64,000 bases of DNA from Didemnitutus sp047777955. GTDB taxonomy: Bacteria; Verrucomicrobiota; Verrucomicrobiia; Opitutales; Opitutaceae. Below the pieces are notes generated by a model. That model did no database searches, was not told where the DNA came from, and worked only from the letters and a program-made list of their open reading frames with translations. The DNA lies in assembly GCF_047777955.1 (NCBI RefSeq), contig NZ_CP180537.1, positions 3,782,001 through 3,846,000 of the forward strand, given 5' to 3'. The translations under genes and the position numbers were made by a program. Of the stretch, positions 1-9,292 are shown piece by piece (position 1 is the first letter of the stretch; each line of letters starts with the position of its first letter).

Positions 1-88
1 CGCCGCGATGCGCGACGATGGCGGCCGCCGGCAACGACCGGTAGCCGAGGCCCAGGAACAACGCGGTCGCGAGCAGGAGGACTTTCAT
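1..88 (-). CDS. Glycerophosphodiester phosphodiesterase, N-terminal fragment
   Basis: Only the first 29 codons lie in the window; the gene runs off the left edge. The ATG at 88 opens a signal peptide (MKVLLLATALFLGLGYRSLPA) that is followed at once by IVAHRG. The AHRG tetrad is the first catalytic signature of the GDPD TIM-barrel family, whose members hydrolyse glycerophosphodiesters to glycerol-3-phosphate and an alcohol. The signal peptide places the enzyme in the periplasm or outside the cell. No Shine-Dalgarno site is visible. The identity rests on a very short segment. Confidence 0.6.
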   Translation of the reverse strand, partial: MKVLLLATALFLGLGYRSLPAAAIVAHRG

Positions 89-182
89 GGGGAGGAGATG
101 GGGATGATTTCTGCCAGCTTCGCATGGCGCCACGCAACCCCGGTTCTTCGGTGCCCGCTCCGCCCGCCGCCGCCCGGCCCGG

Positions 183-980
183 CTAGTGCAGCGGGATCTG
201 CGCGAGCAGTTTCCCGGGGTGAAAACCAGCGCGGCCTCGCTCGATGCGGCGAACCGACACCTGGTCGCCAACGACGTCGACGAGGTGCCCGCCGAGCGGA
301 CGGAGGAACGAGCCGGTGTTGATCACGGTGAGCGCGGGCCCGACGCGCCAGACGCCCGGGAAGTGCACGTGACCCGTCACGGCCACCTGCGCCGTCGGCC
401 GCTGGGCGCGCGCGAGCGCCGCAGCGCGGGACGGCAGGTCGCGCCAGCAGCGCAGCATCGCCAGCACCTGCCGGGGTGGGAAGAACGTCCGCCACGCCCA
501 GCGGAGATGCGCTCCCCAGCCGCCGGTCGCGAGATCGGGCAGGTTCACCTCCGTCCGCGCGACATGACGGGCGATCCGGAACCGCACGTCCAGGCGGGCA
601 AAGTCCGCCCCGGGATCGAGCGCGAGCTGCGCGGCGACGGCGCGGCGGATCTCGGCCGCGTGCCGGCTCCACGGCGTGAGGTCGTCGAAGCACACGTCGC
701 CGTGCGTCACCCACACGCGACCGCCGGCCGCGAGGTGCTCGTGGGTGGCGCTGATGTCCGGATCGTGGTTGCCCGTCACGAACACCACTTCGGGCACGCG
801 GGCGCGGAAGAAGTCCCGGATCTCGTCCAGCTGCGCGGGCGTCAGGTGGTGCCGCATCTCCACCGTGTCGCCGTTCAGCACCAGCGTGCGCACGCCCGCC
901 AGCAGCGGCTCGAGCTGCCGCCAGTCCCGCACCAGCGTGCGGGCGTCGTGCAGATGCAGGTCGGACAGGACGCGCAGCAT
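183..980 (-). CDS. Calcineurin-like metallophosphoesterase (UDP-2,3-diacylglucosamine diphosphatase-like)
   Basis: This is a cytosolic protein of 265 aa. It shows the full metallophosphoesterase set in order: D7-x-H9 (SDLHLHD), GD at 37-38 (LNGDTVE), GNHD at 70-73, THGD near 93, and GHVH near the C-terminus. These residues bind a two-metal centre. The order and spacing resemble LpxH-like and UPF0026-type phosphoesterases, but the substrate cannot be read from the sequence. The ATG at 980 is chosen because the D-x-H motif follows it directly. The gene is separated by about 50 bp from the upstream beta-helix gene on the same strand, so the two may be co-transcribed. Confidence 0.8.
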   Translation of the reverse strand: MLRVLSDLHLHDARTLVRDWRQLEPLLAGVRTLVLNGDTVEMRHHLTPAQLDEIRDFFRARVPEVVFVTGNHDPDISATHEHLAAGGRVWVTHGDVCFDDLTPWSRHAAEIRRAVAAQLALDPGADFARLDVRFRIARHVARTEVNLPDLATGGWGAHLRWAWRTFFPPRQVLAMLRCWRDLPSRAAALARAQRPTAQVAVTGHVHFPGVWRVGPALTVINTGSFLRPLGGHLVDVVGDQVSVRRIERGRAGFHPGKLLAQIPLH

Positions 981-1033
981 CCTGCCATCGAAGCGGCGCG
1001 CCGCGGCGGCGCAATCCCGGGCTGCGCGGCGGC

Positions 1034-2851
1034 TCAGCGCGGCGGATAGGCACCGGGCAGACCCGCCGCGGCGGCCGGCCGGCCGAGCGCCTTCTCCGCC
1101 TCGGCGGGCAACGGCACGGCGACGCGGCGCAGCGGGAAATCCGGCTGCAACTCGAAGCGCTTCAGCTCGGGGCTCGCGAACAGCGGGCCCTCGTAATCCG
1201 GCAGCGCGCGACCGCTGGCCTCGAAGGCGGGCTGGAGTTTCCGGAGTGCCGCGAGATCGGCCAGGTCCACGGTGTCGTTTTTCGGCGGCACCGGTCCCCA
1301 GCTGAGCAGCGGCTGCGCCTGCGTGCCGGCGCGGCGCACGTAGGCGTTGCCGTCGAGCGCGGCGAGCTGCGCGTCGGCGAGCCGATCGCGCACCTTCTCG
1401 CTCTGGGTCACGAACAGCAGCGGTCCGCGGAAGTTCGCGTCCGCCGCGAGCAGGTTGTTGAGGAACACGTGGCCGTGCCGCTCGGTGACGTCGGGCCCGG
1501 CGCTCGGGTGCCAGCCGAAGTGGTCGCCGACCGCGCTGCGCTCCGTGCGCTCGATCTTCACCACGCTGTTCCAGAGCGTGTTCTGGTAGATGCGGACGTT
1601 CGAGCTGTTGAGCACGTGGATGCCGCGGTCGCAGTCGACGAAGACGTTGCCGGCGCAGATCGCGCCCTTCGAGATCTCGAAGAAGAAGCCGTCGTTCGTG
1701 CGCTCGACCCAATTGTCCACGAACACGCCGTCGACGTTGCCCACGTCCCACCACACGCCGCTGGCGTTGGGGTTGTCGAGGATGAGGTTGTCGCGCACCA
1801 CGGCGCGGTAGCTCTGGTTGAAGATCTTGATCGCGGAGGCGAAGTAGCCGGTGATCTTCTCCGCGCTGTTCGTGCGGGTGACGATGCAGCGCTCGATGCG
1901 GATGTCGCCGGAGTTGACCACGTAGATGCCCTCGGTGCCGCAGTCGGCGATGAGGCAGCGGCGGAACGCGATGCCGTCGCCGTGGAAGTAGCCCGCCACG
2001 CGCGAGCAGAACGAGATCGTGACGTCCTCGAACGTCGAGCCGACGACCTCCTTGCCGAACTCGTCCGGATGCATCTTCCGCCCGGGCTCGACGCCCTCGA
2101 TCTCGAGCGCGCGATAGGCGTATTGCGTGAACGTCAGGCCGCGGAGGGTGGCGCCGCGCCGGTCGTTGGGCTTGCCGTGCGCGGTGCCCATGGTGCGGAC
2201 GAGCGCGCTGTCGTGCGCGGTGATCTCGACCATTTTCCCGGCGGGATCGGCGCCGAGGTAGATCCAGGCGTTCTCGTAATCGATGTAGAAAGTGCCCGGT
2301 GCGAGATCGTCGAGCTTGCCGACGGAGGCGAGGAGCACGCCGTCGACGAAGACCATGTCGTTGTTGAAGCGGTGCAGGGGCGTCAGCTTCTCGTGGCGGT
2401 CGCGCCGCCACCAGTCGGCCGGCGCGGCGGGGAAGAGCTTGGTCCACTTCGTCCGCCAGCGGCCGTCGGCGACCTTCTCCCACTCCGCGGCGACCTCGGT
2501 GCCCTTCAGCACCGGTCGCTCGTCGGCGTAAGGCTGCAGCGTCACGCCCTGGCTGAGCACCAGTCCGCCGGTGCGATACGTGCCGCCGCGCAGGACGACG
2601 GTGTCGCCCGTCGCCACGCGCTCGATCGCCGCCGCGAGCGTCGTCGGGCGGTCGAGCGCGGCGCCGTCGGCCTCGGGGCGCCCGTCCGGGGCGACAAAGA
2701 ACACGCGACCGGTCGCCGGCACGTCGTAGTGCCGCGCCTGCGGTCCGTAGGGGCCGCCCGACGGCTGCGCGCACAGCGGGTTCGGAATCGTCGTCAACAG
2801 CAGCGCCGCCAGCAACGCGGCGCGCGGGGTCAGCACGCAAGACAGCTTCAT
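1034..2851 (-). CDS. Secreted right-handed parallel beta-helix protein
   Basis: The protein has 605 aa. A signal peptide (MKLSCVLTPRAALLAALLLT...CAQ) is followed by a DUF1565/pectate-lyase-like beta-helix. Its features are FFVAPDG, then DGAALDRPTTLAAAIERVATGDTV, the usual opening of these folds. Repeated coils follow, of the type GLTFTQYAYRALEIEGV, IAFRRCLIADCGTEGIYVVNSGDIRIERC and LILDNPNASGVWWDV. Such proteins bind or cleave polysaccharides extracellularly. No catalytic residues of a named lyase family were recognised, so the substrate stays open. A start nine codons upstream (2878) is possible, but the signal peptide fits the ATG at 2851. Confidence 0.75.
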   Translation of the reverse strand: MKLSCVLTPRAALLAALLLTTIPNPLCAQPSGGPYGPQARHYDVPATGRVFFVAPDGRPEADGAALDRPTTLAAAIERVATGDTVVLRGGTYRTGGLVLSQGVTLQPYADERPVLKGTEVAAEWEKVADGRWRTKWTKLFPAAPADWWRRDRHEKLTPLHRFNNDMVFVDGVLLASVGKLDDLAPGTFYIDYENAWIYLGADPAGKMVEITAHDSALVRTMGTAHGKPNDRRGATLRGLTFTQYAYRALEIEGVEPGRKMHPDEFGKEVVGSTFEDVTISFCSRVAGYFHGDGIAFRRCLIADCGTEGIYVVNSGDIRIERCIVTRTNSAEKITGYFASAIKIFNQSYRAVVRDNLILDNPNASGVWWDVGNVDGVFVDNWVERTNDGFFFEISKGAICAGNVFVDCDRGIHVLNSSNVRIYQNTLWNSVVKIERTERSAVGDHFGWHPSAGPDVTERHGHVFLNNLLAADANFRGPLLFVTQSEKVRDRLADAQLAALDGNAYVRRAGTQAQPLLSWGPVPPKNDTVDLADLAALRKLQPAFEASGRALPDYEGPLFASPELKRFELQPDFPLRRVAVPLPAEAEKALGRPAAAAGLPGAYPPR

Positions 2852-2970
2852 GGGGTGAGGAGGTTGACCCAAAGACATGCGTCGCGCCGAGCAAAACCAG
2901 CGCCGCGCTGCTCAAACACTAGCGCAACGGGACCGTTGACCGCGGCCGCCGCCGCGCCTCGCTGGAGGCG

Positions 2971-3675
2971 ATGCCGCTGCCCCGCGCCCTGCCCTTCCTC
3001 GCCCTCGTGCTGCTGGCGAGTGTCCCGACTTTCGCCACCGAACCGACCGCGGACACCGAGCGCGCGGCGCTCGCCCACCTCCTCGCCTTCGGCCGACCGG
3101 CGGCAAACGTGACCGCATCGCCCGACGCGCTCGTCACGCAAATCGCGCGCCATCGCGTCGCGCTGCAGCGCGACGGCGTCCTGCGCGAGCGCACCGCCCG
3201 CGCCGCGTGGCGCGATGCCTTCGGCCGCGAACCGGACGCGCCGGAACTGCGCACGGAGGCCGCCTCGCCGCTCACCTACACCGAGCGGATGCAAGCCCAC
3301 CAGGCGCGCCTGGCCGCGCAACCCGCCGAAGCGCGCGAAGTGATCCGCCGCGCCTACGCCCTCGTGGTCCATCGCGACGCCTACACCGAGGAGTTCGATT
3401 ACTGGCGTCCGCACGGCGCGCTGACGTTCGTGGCCCTGGTCGCCTGCCTGGAGGATTGGGCGCGGCGCAACCAGCCGGGGCTGATGGTCACGGCCGGCAC
3501 GCCCACCGTGCCGCTGCGCAGCCGCTTCGTCGCGATCGTGCCGCTCTCGCCCGCCGCGGCCGCCGAGGCGCGCGCCGTCCTCGCCGCGCCCGCCACCGCG
3601 CGCGTGCTGGCCGTCGGCGCCGCCGGGTTGCGCAGCGCGGGCGAAATGCACCTCGCGTTGGTCGGCGTCGACTGA
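2971..3675 (+). CDS. Exported protein of unknown function
   Basis: This is a 234-aa protein with a clear signal peptide (MPLPRALPFLALVLLASVPTFAT). The mature part is rich in Ala and Arg and mostly helical, with a central aromatic stretch (YTEEFDYWRPHGALTFVALV) and a C-terminal Ala-rich segment. I do not recognise a family. A GGAGG sits two bases before the ATG, tighter than usual. The gene is divergent from the beta-helix gene and is followed 37 bp later by the HD-domain gene on the same strand, so a shared transcript is likely. Confidence 0.6.
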   Translation: MPLPRALPFLALVLLASVPTFATEPTADTERAALAHLLAFGRPAANVTASPDALVTQIARHRVALQRDGVLRERTARAAWRDAFGREPDAPELRTEAASPLTYTERMQAHQARLAAQPAEAREVIRRAYALVVHRDAYTEEFDYWRPHGALTFVALVACLEDWARRNQPGLMVTAGTPTVPLRSRFVAIVPLSPAAAAEARAVLAAPATARVLAVGAAGLRSAGEMHLALVGVD

Positions 3676-3712
3676 CACGGATGGACGGCGCCGCCGTTTT
3701 CCGCCCTCCGTC

Positions 3713-4255
3713 ATGCTCCCCACCCGCGAAGCCGCCACCGCCCTCCTGCACGCGCACGTCCAGGACCCCTATCAGCGCACGCACGCCGTCATGGTCGCGA
3801 CCGCCCTCGAAGGCTACGCCGCGCACCTCAACGAACCGGTCAACCTGTGGTTCGTCACCGGCCTGCTCCACGATCTCGACTTCGAGCAGCACCCCGCGGC
3901 GCACCCCGGCCCGTCGCTGCAGTGGTTCAAGGAGTGGGACTACCCGCCCGACCTGATCCACGCCGTCGAGGCGCACGCCTACGGCTACAACGCCTTCCAG
4001 ACGCTCCCGCAGACGAAGCTCGCGGCCGCGCTGCTCGCGACCGACGAGCTCTGCGGCCTCTTCTATGCCTACCGGAAGATGAATCCGATTGCCTACGCCG
4101 CGATGAAGCCGGCCTCGATCCTGAAGAAGTTCAAGGAGCCCGCCTTCGCCGCGAAGATCGACCGCCGCGTGATCGAGCTCGGCGTGCAGCACCTCGGCGT
4201 CCCGCTCGCCGACCACATCGCGAACGTCGGTCGCTTCCTCGCGCCGCTGGGCTGA
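3713..4255 (+). CDS. HD domain protein (putative metal-dependent phosphohydrolase)
   Basis: This 180-aa protein shows an HD-superfamily pattern: H24 (QRTHAVMVA), H53-D54 (TGLLHDLDFEQHP) and a later Asp in ALLATDELCGL. These positions are the usual metal ligands. The Asp-rich DLDFEQHP after the HD pair and the overall length match the small stand-alone HDIG-type proteins found widely in bacteria. The in vivo substrate (nucleotide or other phosphoester) is unknown. The stop is 13 bp from the convergent transporter gene. Confidence 0.75.
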   Translation: MLPTREAATALLHAHVQDPYQRTHAVMVATALEGYAAHLNEPVNLWFVTGLLHDLDFEQHPAAHPGPSLQWFKEWDYPPDLIHAVEAHAYGYNAFQTLPQTKLAAALLATDELCGLFYAYRKMNPIAYAAMKPASILKKFKEPAFAAKIDRRVIELGVQHLGVPLADHIANVGRFLAPLG

Positions 4256-4267
4256 GCGGCGCGACGG

Positions 4268-5668
4268 TTACGCTGCCGCCGGCCCGCGCGGATTCAGCAA
4301 GCGCCCCGCGGCGCGCGCGGCGACGAGCATCACGGCCGCGGCGCCGCCGACCAGGGCGGCGTGCAGCAGCCAGAAGTGCACGCCGCTCATCTTCTCGAGC
4401 AGGCCGCCGAGCCAGCCGACGAGGTTGTTGCAGGCGAAGAGATGCAGGTAATACACGCCCATGATCGTGCCCGACACGCGCGCCGGGGCGGCGCGCGCAT
4501 ACATGGCGAGGCCGACGGGGAAGACGTTGGCGAAGCCGATGCTGTTGAGCAGCTCGAAGCCGAGCACCCAGCCGATACTCGCCTTCGTCCCGCCGGCCGA
4601 CGCGAGCGCCGCGCCTGCGAGGCAGAGCGCGCCGCAGGCGCTGATCGCGAGACCGAGCGTGATCTTCACCACTTCGCTCGGCTCCGGGAAGCGCTTGGCC
4701 CACCAGCGCCAGAACGCCACCGCGGCGACGAGCGACGACACGCTCACGGTCGCGTCGAGGGTCACGAGCCAGGTCGTCGGCATCGTCCGGCCGAAGAACA
4801 CCAGGCTGACGTGGTCCGGCACCCAGAGCAGGTAGGCGTTGAAGATCTGTTGGTTCAGCACCGCGCCGACCGCGAGCACCGGCAGCAGGCCGATGAGCAC
4901 GGCGGTGACGATCCAGTCGTCGCGCGAGAGCGGCTTCTTCTCCGCCGCCGCGGCGCGCGCGGCCGGTTGCTCGGCCGGCAGCCACTTGCGCCCGACGAGG
5001 TAGATGACGAGGCCGATGACCATGCCGATGCCGGCGGCGCCGAAGCCGTAATGCCAGCCCCAGACCTCGCCCAGCGTGCCGGTGATGAGCGGCGCGAGGA
5101 TCACCGCGCCGTTGATGAAGAGATAGTAGATCTGGTAGGCGTCCGCGCGGCGCAGGTCCTCCGCCGCGTAAAGCGCGCTCACCTGGCTGGCGAGGTTGCC
5201 CTTGAAGCAGCCGACGCCCAGCAGCAGGCAGAGCAGCGCGAGCAGGAACGTCAGGTCGAACGCCATGAGGAAGTGCCCCACCGCCATCAGCAGCGCGCCG
5301 AGCGTGACGGTCTTCGTGCGCCCGAGCCAGCGGTCGGCGATGAATCCGCCCGCGATCGGCGTCAGGTAGACGAGCCCGGTGTAGAGGCCGAAGATCGCGG
5401 AGGCGGTCGCGACGACGCTCAGCGCCCCGCCGCCGCCGTAGACGCGCTCGAGCCACGGGCGGAACGCCGCGAAGCCGCCCACGCCCTCGACATGCCCGGG
5501 CAGCAGCAGCTGCTTGGTCATGTAGAGCACGAGCAGCGTCTGCATGCCGTAGTAGGAGAAGCGCTCCCAGAATTCCGCGAAGGCGATGTAGCCGAGGCCG
5601 CGCGGGTGACCGAGGAAGGCGCGGTCCGCCGAAGCGGCCGCCGCCGGGGGTAAGGGCGTGGAACTCAC
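4268..5668 (-). CDS. POT/PTR2 family proton-dependent oligopeptide transporter
   Basis: The protein has about 466 aa and many transmembrane helices. The family hallmark ExxERFxYYG is present at residues 32-41 (EFWERFSYYG), and the second POT signature region follows (TPIAGGFIADRWLGRTKTV). POT carriers import di- and tripeptides with protons across the inner membrane. The GTG at 5668 is chosen because it gives a normal N-terminus; the longer frame up to 5953 would overlap the divergent DUF1203 gene and reads as low-quality sequence. The C-terminus ends with RLLNPRGPAAA. Confidence 0.88.
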   Translation of the reverse strand: MSSTPLPPAAAASADRAFLGHPRGLGYIAFAEFWERFSYYGMQTLLVLYMTKQLLLPGHVEGVGGFAAFRPWLERVYGGGGALSVVATASAIFGLYTGLVYLTPIAGGFIADRWLGRTKTVTLGALLMAVGHFLMAFDLTFLLALLCLLLGVGCFKGNLASQVSALYAAEDLRRADAYQIYYLFINGAVILAPLITGTLGEVWGWHYGFGAAGIGMVIGLVIYLVGRKWLPAEQPAARAAAAEKKPLSRDDWIVTAVLIGLLPVLAVGAVLNQQIFNAYLLWVPDHVSLVFFGRTMPTTWLVTLDATVSVSSLVAAVAFWRWWAKRFPEPSEVVKITLGLAISACGALCLAGAALASAGGTKASIGWVLGFELLNSIGFANVFPVGLAMYARAAPARVSGTIMGVYYLHLFACNNLVGWLGGLLEKMSGVHFWLLHAALVGGAAAVMLVAARAAGRLLNPRGPAAA

Positions 5669-5786
5669 GGCGGCACGTTTCCGAAACTCCCGCGCGATGG
5701 CAAGCTGCGCCGCGCGGAGACCGCCGGAATCCCTTGCCCGTTTTTCGGCCGCGGCAAAACCGATTCGCCGGTTCCACCCTCGGCTC

Positions 5787-6275
5787 ATGACCGCGCCCGC
5801 CCTCGCCTCCGCCCTTTCCTTCGTCCTCCCGCCCCTCCCGGCCGAGTTCGTCCAGCGCGTCCGCACGACCGGACGCGACGACTTCGGCCGCGCCGTGCGC
5901 GTCATGATCGCCGCGGGCGGCGAGCCGATGCGCGACCAGCTCCGCCGCGCCACGGCGGGCGAGCGCCTGATCCTGTGCAGCTACCAGGCGGTGCCGCTGC
6001 CGAGCGAGTTCGCGGAGATCGGACCGGTGTTCATCAGCGCCGACCAGGCGCCGGCCCGCGTGCCGGCCGGCGAGGTGCCGGCGGGCTACTTCAACCGGAC
6101 GTTCGCGCTGCGCGCCTACGACGCCGGCGATCGCATCGTGCACTCGACCCTCGTCGCGCCGGAGGACGCCCCGGTGGCGTTCCGCGAACTCCTCGCCCGC
6201 CCCGGCGTCGCGTATCTGCACGCCCGCTTCGCCGGACACGGCTGCTTCGCGGCGCGGATCGACCGCGCCGGCTGA
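5787..6275 (+). CDS. DUF1203 domain protein
   Basis: The protein has 162 aa. The region GERLILCSYQAVPLPSEFAE, followed by GPVFISAD, is the core of the DUF1203 family: small cytosolic proteins of unknown function common in Proteobacteria and Verrucomicrobia. The conserved segments continue with PAGYFNRTFALRAYDA and the C-terminal AYLHARFAGHGCFAARI. The ATG at 5787 is preferred over the upstream in-frame ATG at 5658, which falls across the start of the divergent transporter gene. No function can be assigned from sequence. Confidence 0.78.
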   Translation: MTAPALASALSFVLPPLPAEFVQRVRTTGRDDFGRAVRVMIAAGGEPMRDQLRRATAGERLILCSYQAVPLPSEFAEIGPVFISADQAPARVPAGEVPAGYFNRTFALRAYDAGDRIVHSTLVAPEDAPVAFRELLARPGVAYLHARFAGHGCFAARIDRAG

Positions 6276-6290
6276 TCCGCGCGCGTCGCG

Positions 6291-6506
6291 TCACTCGTCG
6301 CCGGCGCCGAGCCAGAGGCCCGTGGCCAGGGTCGCGATCAGGAGCGTCGGCACGATGACCCAGGCGGCGTGGATCGGCACGTTCCAATGGTCGATCGCCC
6401 AAGCGACCGCGGCGCATTTGGCCAGGATCAGCAGCCACGCCCCCGCGAGAAACCAGCGCATCCGGATCGGATACCTCGCCTCGTCGAGATGGAAGGATAG
6501 GTTCAC
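6291..6506 (-). CDS. Small integral membrane protein, unknown function
   Basis: This 71-aa protein has two strongly hydrophobic helices (WFLAGAWLLILAKCAAVAWAI and WVIVPTLLIATLATGLWL) joined by a short loop and ends in GAGDE. The Asp/Glu/Arg-containing N-terminus (MNLSFHLDEARYPIRMR) would be cytoplasmic. It is convergent with the DUF1203 gene, with 15 bp between the stops. I do not recognise a family; codon use matches the neighbours, which supports a real gene. Confidence 0.6.
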   Translation of the reverse strand: MNLSFHLDEARYPIRMRWFLAGAWLLILAKCAAVAWAIDHWNVPIHAAWVIVPTLLIATLATGLWLGAGDE

Positions 6507-6651
6507 GCGGCCATTTTACGCCCGCCCGGAACCGGCGGCTCCGCATCCGTTGCTCGGCGGCATCCGCCCCGGCGGCCGCCTCGGGGAAAATAGTTCAAAT
6601 AAACCACCCCGCCCGTGCGTCAAAAGGAGTGCCACCCGTCCGGCCACTCCC

Positions 6652-7968
6652 ATGAAAACACCCCTGCTGCTCGTGTGCGTCGCCACCTGCCTCGGCCTCG
6701 GCCGGCTCGCCGCCGACGATGACGCCGCCGTGCTCCTGCCGCCCGACCAGATCGAGACCCTCGTCGCGCCGATCGCCCTCTACCCCGATCCCCTGGTCGC
6801 CCTGATCCTCCCGGCGACGACGCATCCCGCCGACGTCGTGCTCGCCTCGCGTTTTCTCGCCAACGGCGGCTCGCCGGAGAACGTCCTTTCGGAGCCCTGG
6901 GACGAGAGCGTGAAGGCGCTGACGCGCTACCGCGAGGTCGTCGACTACCTGGACCGCAACCTCGATTGGACGCGCCGCCTCGGCGACTGCTTCATCGACC
7001 AGCCCGACGATGTCATGGACGCCATCCAAGCCGTCCGCGCGCGCGCCCGTGCCGCCGGCATGCTCGCCGACACGCCGCAGCAGGAAGTCGTGGTCGGGTC
7101 CGACGAGATTTGCATCCTGCCGACCAACCCCACGGTGATCTACGTGCCGCGCTACGACCCGGTCGTGCTGTGCGGCCCGATCGTCGCGCCCTGGTATGCC
7201 CGCACCGGGATCACGTTCGGCGTCGCCTATGGCGTCGGGCCGTGGCTGAGCTACGACTGCGACTGGCGCGCCCGGCACGTGCGCATCGCGCACCGGCCGC
7301 CGGCCTGGTATTACCAGCCCGACTGGCGCCGGCCGCACCACAGCGCGCCCGACGTCGCGTGGACGCGCTGGACGCCGCCGCCGCGGCACGACCGGCGTTT
7401 CGACCGCCACGACGCCGCGCTTGCCCGGCCGCCGCAGTCCGACCGCCGCTGGATCGGCGCCGGCGAGACCCTCGGCCGTCCCGCGCCGGATCGCCGCGGC
7501 GACTGGAACCGCTCGCCCGCTCCGTCCGGCGACCGCGACCACCGCAACCGCCCCGACTATGGCAACCGCTCCCGCCGCGAAACCGCCTCACCGGTCGCCA
7601 GCGCGCCCGGCGTCGTCGCCACGAGTCCCGCCGTGCCCACCGCCCCCGTCGTCGCGGCGCAGCCACCCACCTCGATTCCGCCCGCCGTGGCGCCGCAGTT
7701 CAACGACCGCCGCCGCCCGCCGCGCGGCGAGGACGCCGGCCCGCGCTTCAACCGTCCGCCGCGCTCCGATGTTCGCCCCGGCACGCCGCCGCCTCCGATG
7801 ACCAATCCCGCCCCCATGACCGCGTCGCCCGTCGGCAGACCGGTGCGGCCGCCGCTGGTGCGCAACGCCCCGGAAGCCGCGCCGGCCCCGGCCGCCGGCC
7901 GCGACGACCGCCGCGCCAACGACCGCGGCCGCTGGGACCGTGGCCGCGACCGGCAGCAGCAGAACTAG
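6652..7968 (+). CDS. DUF3300 domain protein, exported
   Basis: The protein has 438 aa. A signal peptide (MKTPLLLVCVATCLGLGRLAA) precedes a DUF3300 core with its typical landmarks: PPDQIETLVAPIALYPDPL, then a WDESVKAL segment, LDWTRRLGDCF, and VIYVPRYDPVV. The C-terminal 200 residues are low-complexity Pro/Arg/Asp-rich and probably disordered. DUF3300 proteins are envelope proteins of unknown function in Gram-negatives. An AGGAG lies about 27 bp upstream of the chosen ATG, too far to act as a normal ribosome site. Confidence 0.8.
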   Translation: MKTPLLLVCVATCLGLGRLAADDDAAVLLPPDQIETLVAPIALYPDPLVALILPATTHPADVVLASRFLANGGSPENVLSEPWDESVKALTRYREVVDYLDRNLDWTRRLGDCFIDQPDDVMDAIQAVRARARAAGMLADTPQQEVVVGSDEICILPTNPTVIYVPRYDPVVLCGPIVAPWYARTGITFGVAYGVGPWLSYDCDWRARHVRIAHRPPAWYYQPDWRRPHHSAPDVAWTRWTPPPRHDRRFDRHDAALARPPQSDRRWIGAGETLGRPAPDRRGDWNRSPAPSGDRDHRNRPDYGNRSRRETASPVASAPGVVATSPAVPTAPVVAAQPPTSIPPAVAPQFNDRRRPPRGEDAGPRFNRPPRSDVRPGTPPPPMTNPAPMTASPVGRPVRPPLVRNAPEAAPAPAAGRDDRRANDRGRWDRGRDRQQQN

Positions 7969-8044
7969 CCTCCCGCGCTCCGTGCGGCGGTTTCGCCATC
8001 CGGCACCGTCCGTCCGGCGCCACGCGGCTCGCGCCGATTGTCCC

Positions 8045-8071
8045 TAAACCTGGCCCGGTTTCGGCCGATTA
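8045..8071 (+). promoter_or_regulatory. Sigma-28 (FliA)-type promoter of the 8.1 kb chemoreceptor
   Basis: TAAA at 8045-8048, a 15-nt spacer, then GCCGATTA at 8064-8071. The flagellar sigma-28 consensus is TAAA-N15-GCCGATAA, so the -35 matches 4/4 and the -10 matches 7/8 at the exact spacing. It stands 66 bp before the start of a methyl-accepting chemotaxis gene, the class of gene this sigma factor normally serves. Confidence 0.75.
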
Positions 8072-8137
8072 ATCGAGAGGCCTCATCCCATTCCCTGGTC
8101 GCCACCTTCCTCGCCCCCCACGAGAGCGGAGGATGTT

Positions 8138-9292
8138 GTGGCTGTTGTTCGTCTCCGCATGAAGCTCTCGTCCCAACACAAGATCCTCGCCGGCTTCGCC
8201 CTGGTGATGTCCGCCGCCGCCGTGCTCGCGGCCACCGCGCTGCTCCTGCTCCATCGCCTCGACGGACAGATCGACCAACTCGCCGGCACCGCCCCGGGGG
8301 CCGGCATCCGCACGCTGCACGAGTCGGTCGCCGCCGGCTACCGCTGGGTGTTCGCGGTCGGCGCCGCGGGCACGCTGATGTCGTGCGCCTGCGTGTGGTG
8401 GATCTGGCGGACGCTCTGCCGGCTGCTGCGCGACCTCGCCGGCACGCTCCAGAGCTCATCCAATCAGGTGCTCGCCTCGGCCGGCCGGCTTTCGCAGCGG
8501 AGCCAGACCCTGGCCGACCAGGCCCAGCAGGCGGCCGCGCACATCGAGCAGACCGGCTCGTCGGTCGAGGAGCTCTCCGGCACCACCGCGCGCAACGCCG
8601 AGATCGCCGCCACCGTCAAGCGCCTGGCCAACGACGCCCACGCCGCCGCCGACACCGGGGCCCTGGACATGAAGGCGCTGGCCGCCGCCATCGCGGAGAT
8701 CCGCCGGGGCAGCGACGATGTCGCCCGCATCGTCACCACGATCGACCAGATCGCCTTTCAAACCAACATCCTCGCCCTGAACGCCGCGGTCGAGGCCGCC
8801 CGCGCCGGCGAAGCCGGGCAGGGATTCTCCGTCGTGGCCGAGGAAGTGCGCGCGCTGGCCCAGCGCAGCGCCGGCTCCGCCCGCGAGACGGCCGACCACA
8901 TCGCCGTGGCCGTGCAGAAGACGCGCCAGGGCGTCGAGCTGGCGGAGAAGGTCTCGCACGGCCTGGAGCAGATCCTGGCCAACAACCGCCAGCTCGACGG
9001 GCTGGCGGCCGAGGTCGCCGCCGCCAGCGCGGAACAGCAGGCGGGCGTCGTGCTGCTCCGCCAGTCCACCCTCGAGATCGACAAGGCCACGCAGGCCAAC
9101 GCACTCAACGCCCAGGAGACCGCGGCGGACGCCCGCCACCTGCGCGACCACGCGGACCGCCTGCGCCACGCCGTGCTCGCCCTGCAGGAGATCGTCGGGG
9201 CGGAGTCGGCCGGGGACGGGGCGTGCCCGGCCGCGCCCGCCGCCACCGCCGCGCTTGCCGCCGAAAGCCCGGCCGCTACGGTCGCGGCATGA
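8138..9292 (+). CDS. Methyl-accepting chemotaxis protein, minimal periplasmic domain
   Basis: The protein has 384 aa. Two membrane helices (about residues 18-37 and 74-92) enclose only about 35 periplasmic residues, and no HAMP domain is visible. The rest is a standard cytoplasmic signalling coiled coil. Its hairpin tip carries IAFQTNILALNAAVEAARAG and then VVAEEVRALAQRSA, the part that contacts CheA and CheW. With so small an outside loop it may sense membrane state or partner with another protein. The GTG at 8138 follows GGAGGA with a 4-bp gap; the ATG at 8159 is the alternative. It is translationally coupled (ATGA) to the next gene. Confidence 0.88.
   Translation: MAVVRLRMKLSSQHKILAGFALVMSAAAVLAATALLLLHRLDGQIDQLAGTAPGAGIRTLHESVAAGYRWVFAVGAAGTLMSCACVWWIWRTLCRLLRDLAGTLQSSSNQVLASAGRLSQRSQTLADQAQQAAAHIEQTGSSVEELSGTTARNAEIAATVKRLANDAHAAADTGALDMKALAAAIAEIRRGSDDVARIVTTIDQIAFQTNILALNAAVEAARAGEAGQGFSVVAEEVRALAQRSAGSARETADHIAVAVQKTRQGVELAEKVSHGLEQILANNRQLDGLAAEVAAASAEQQAGVVLLRQSTLEIDKATQANALNAQETAADARHLRDHADRLRHAVLALQEIVGAESAGDGACPAAPAATAALAAESPAATVAA

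Noticed and set aside
183..2915. 910-codon minus-strand frame
   Set aside because: Only the last 265 codons are a real protein (the phosphoesterase). The upstream part is an Arg/Ala-rich shadow of the beta-helix gene.
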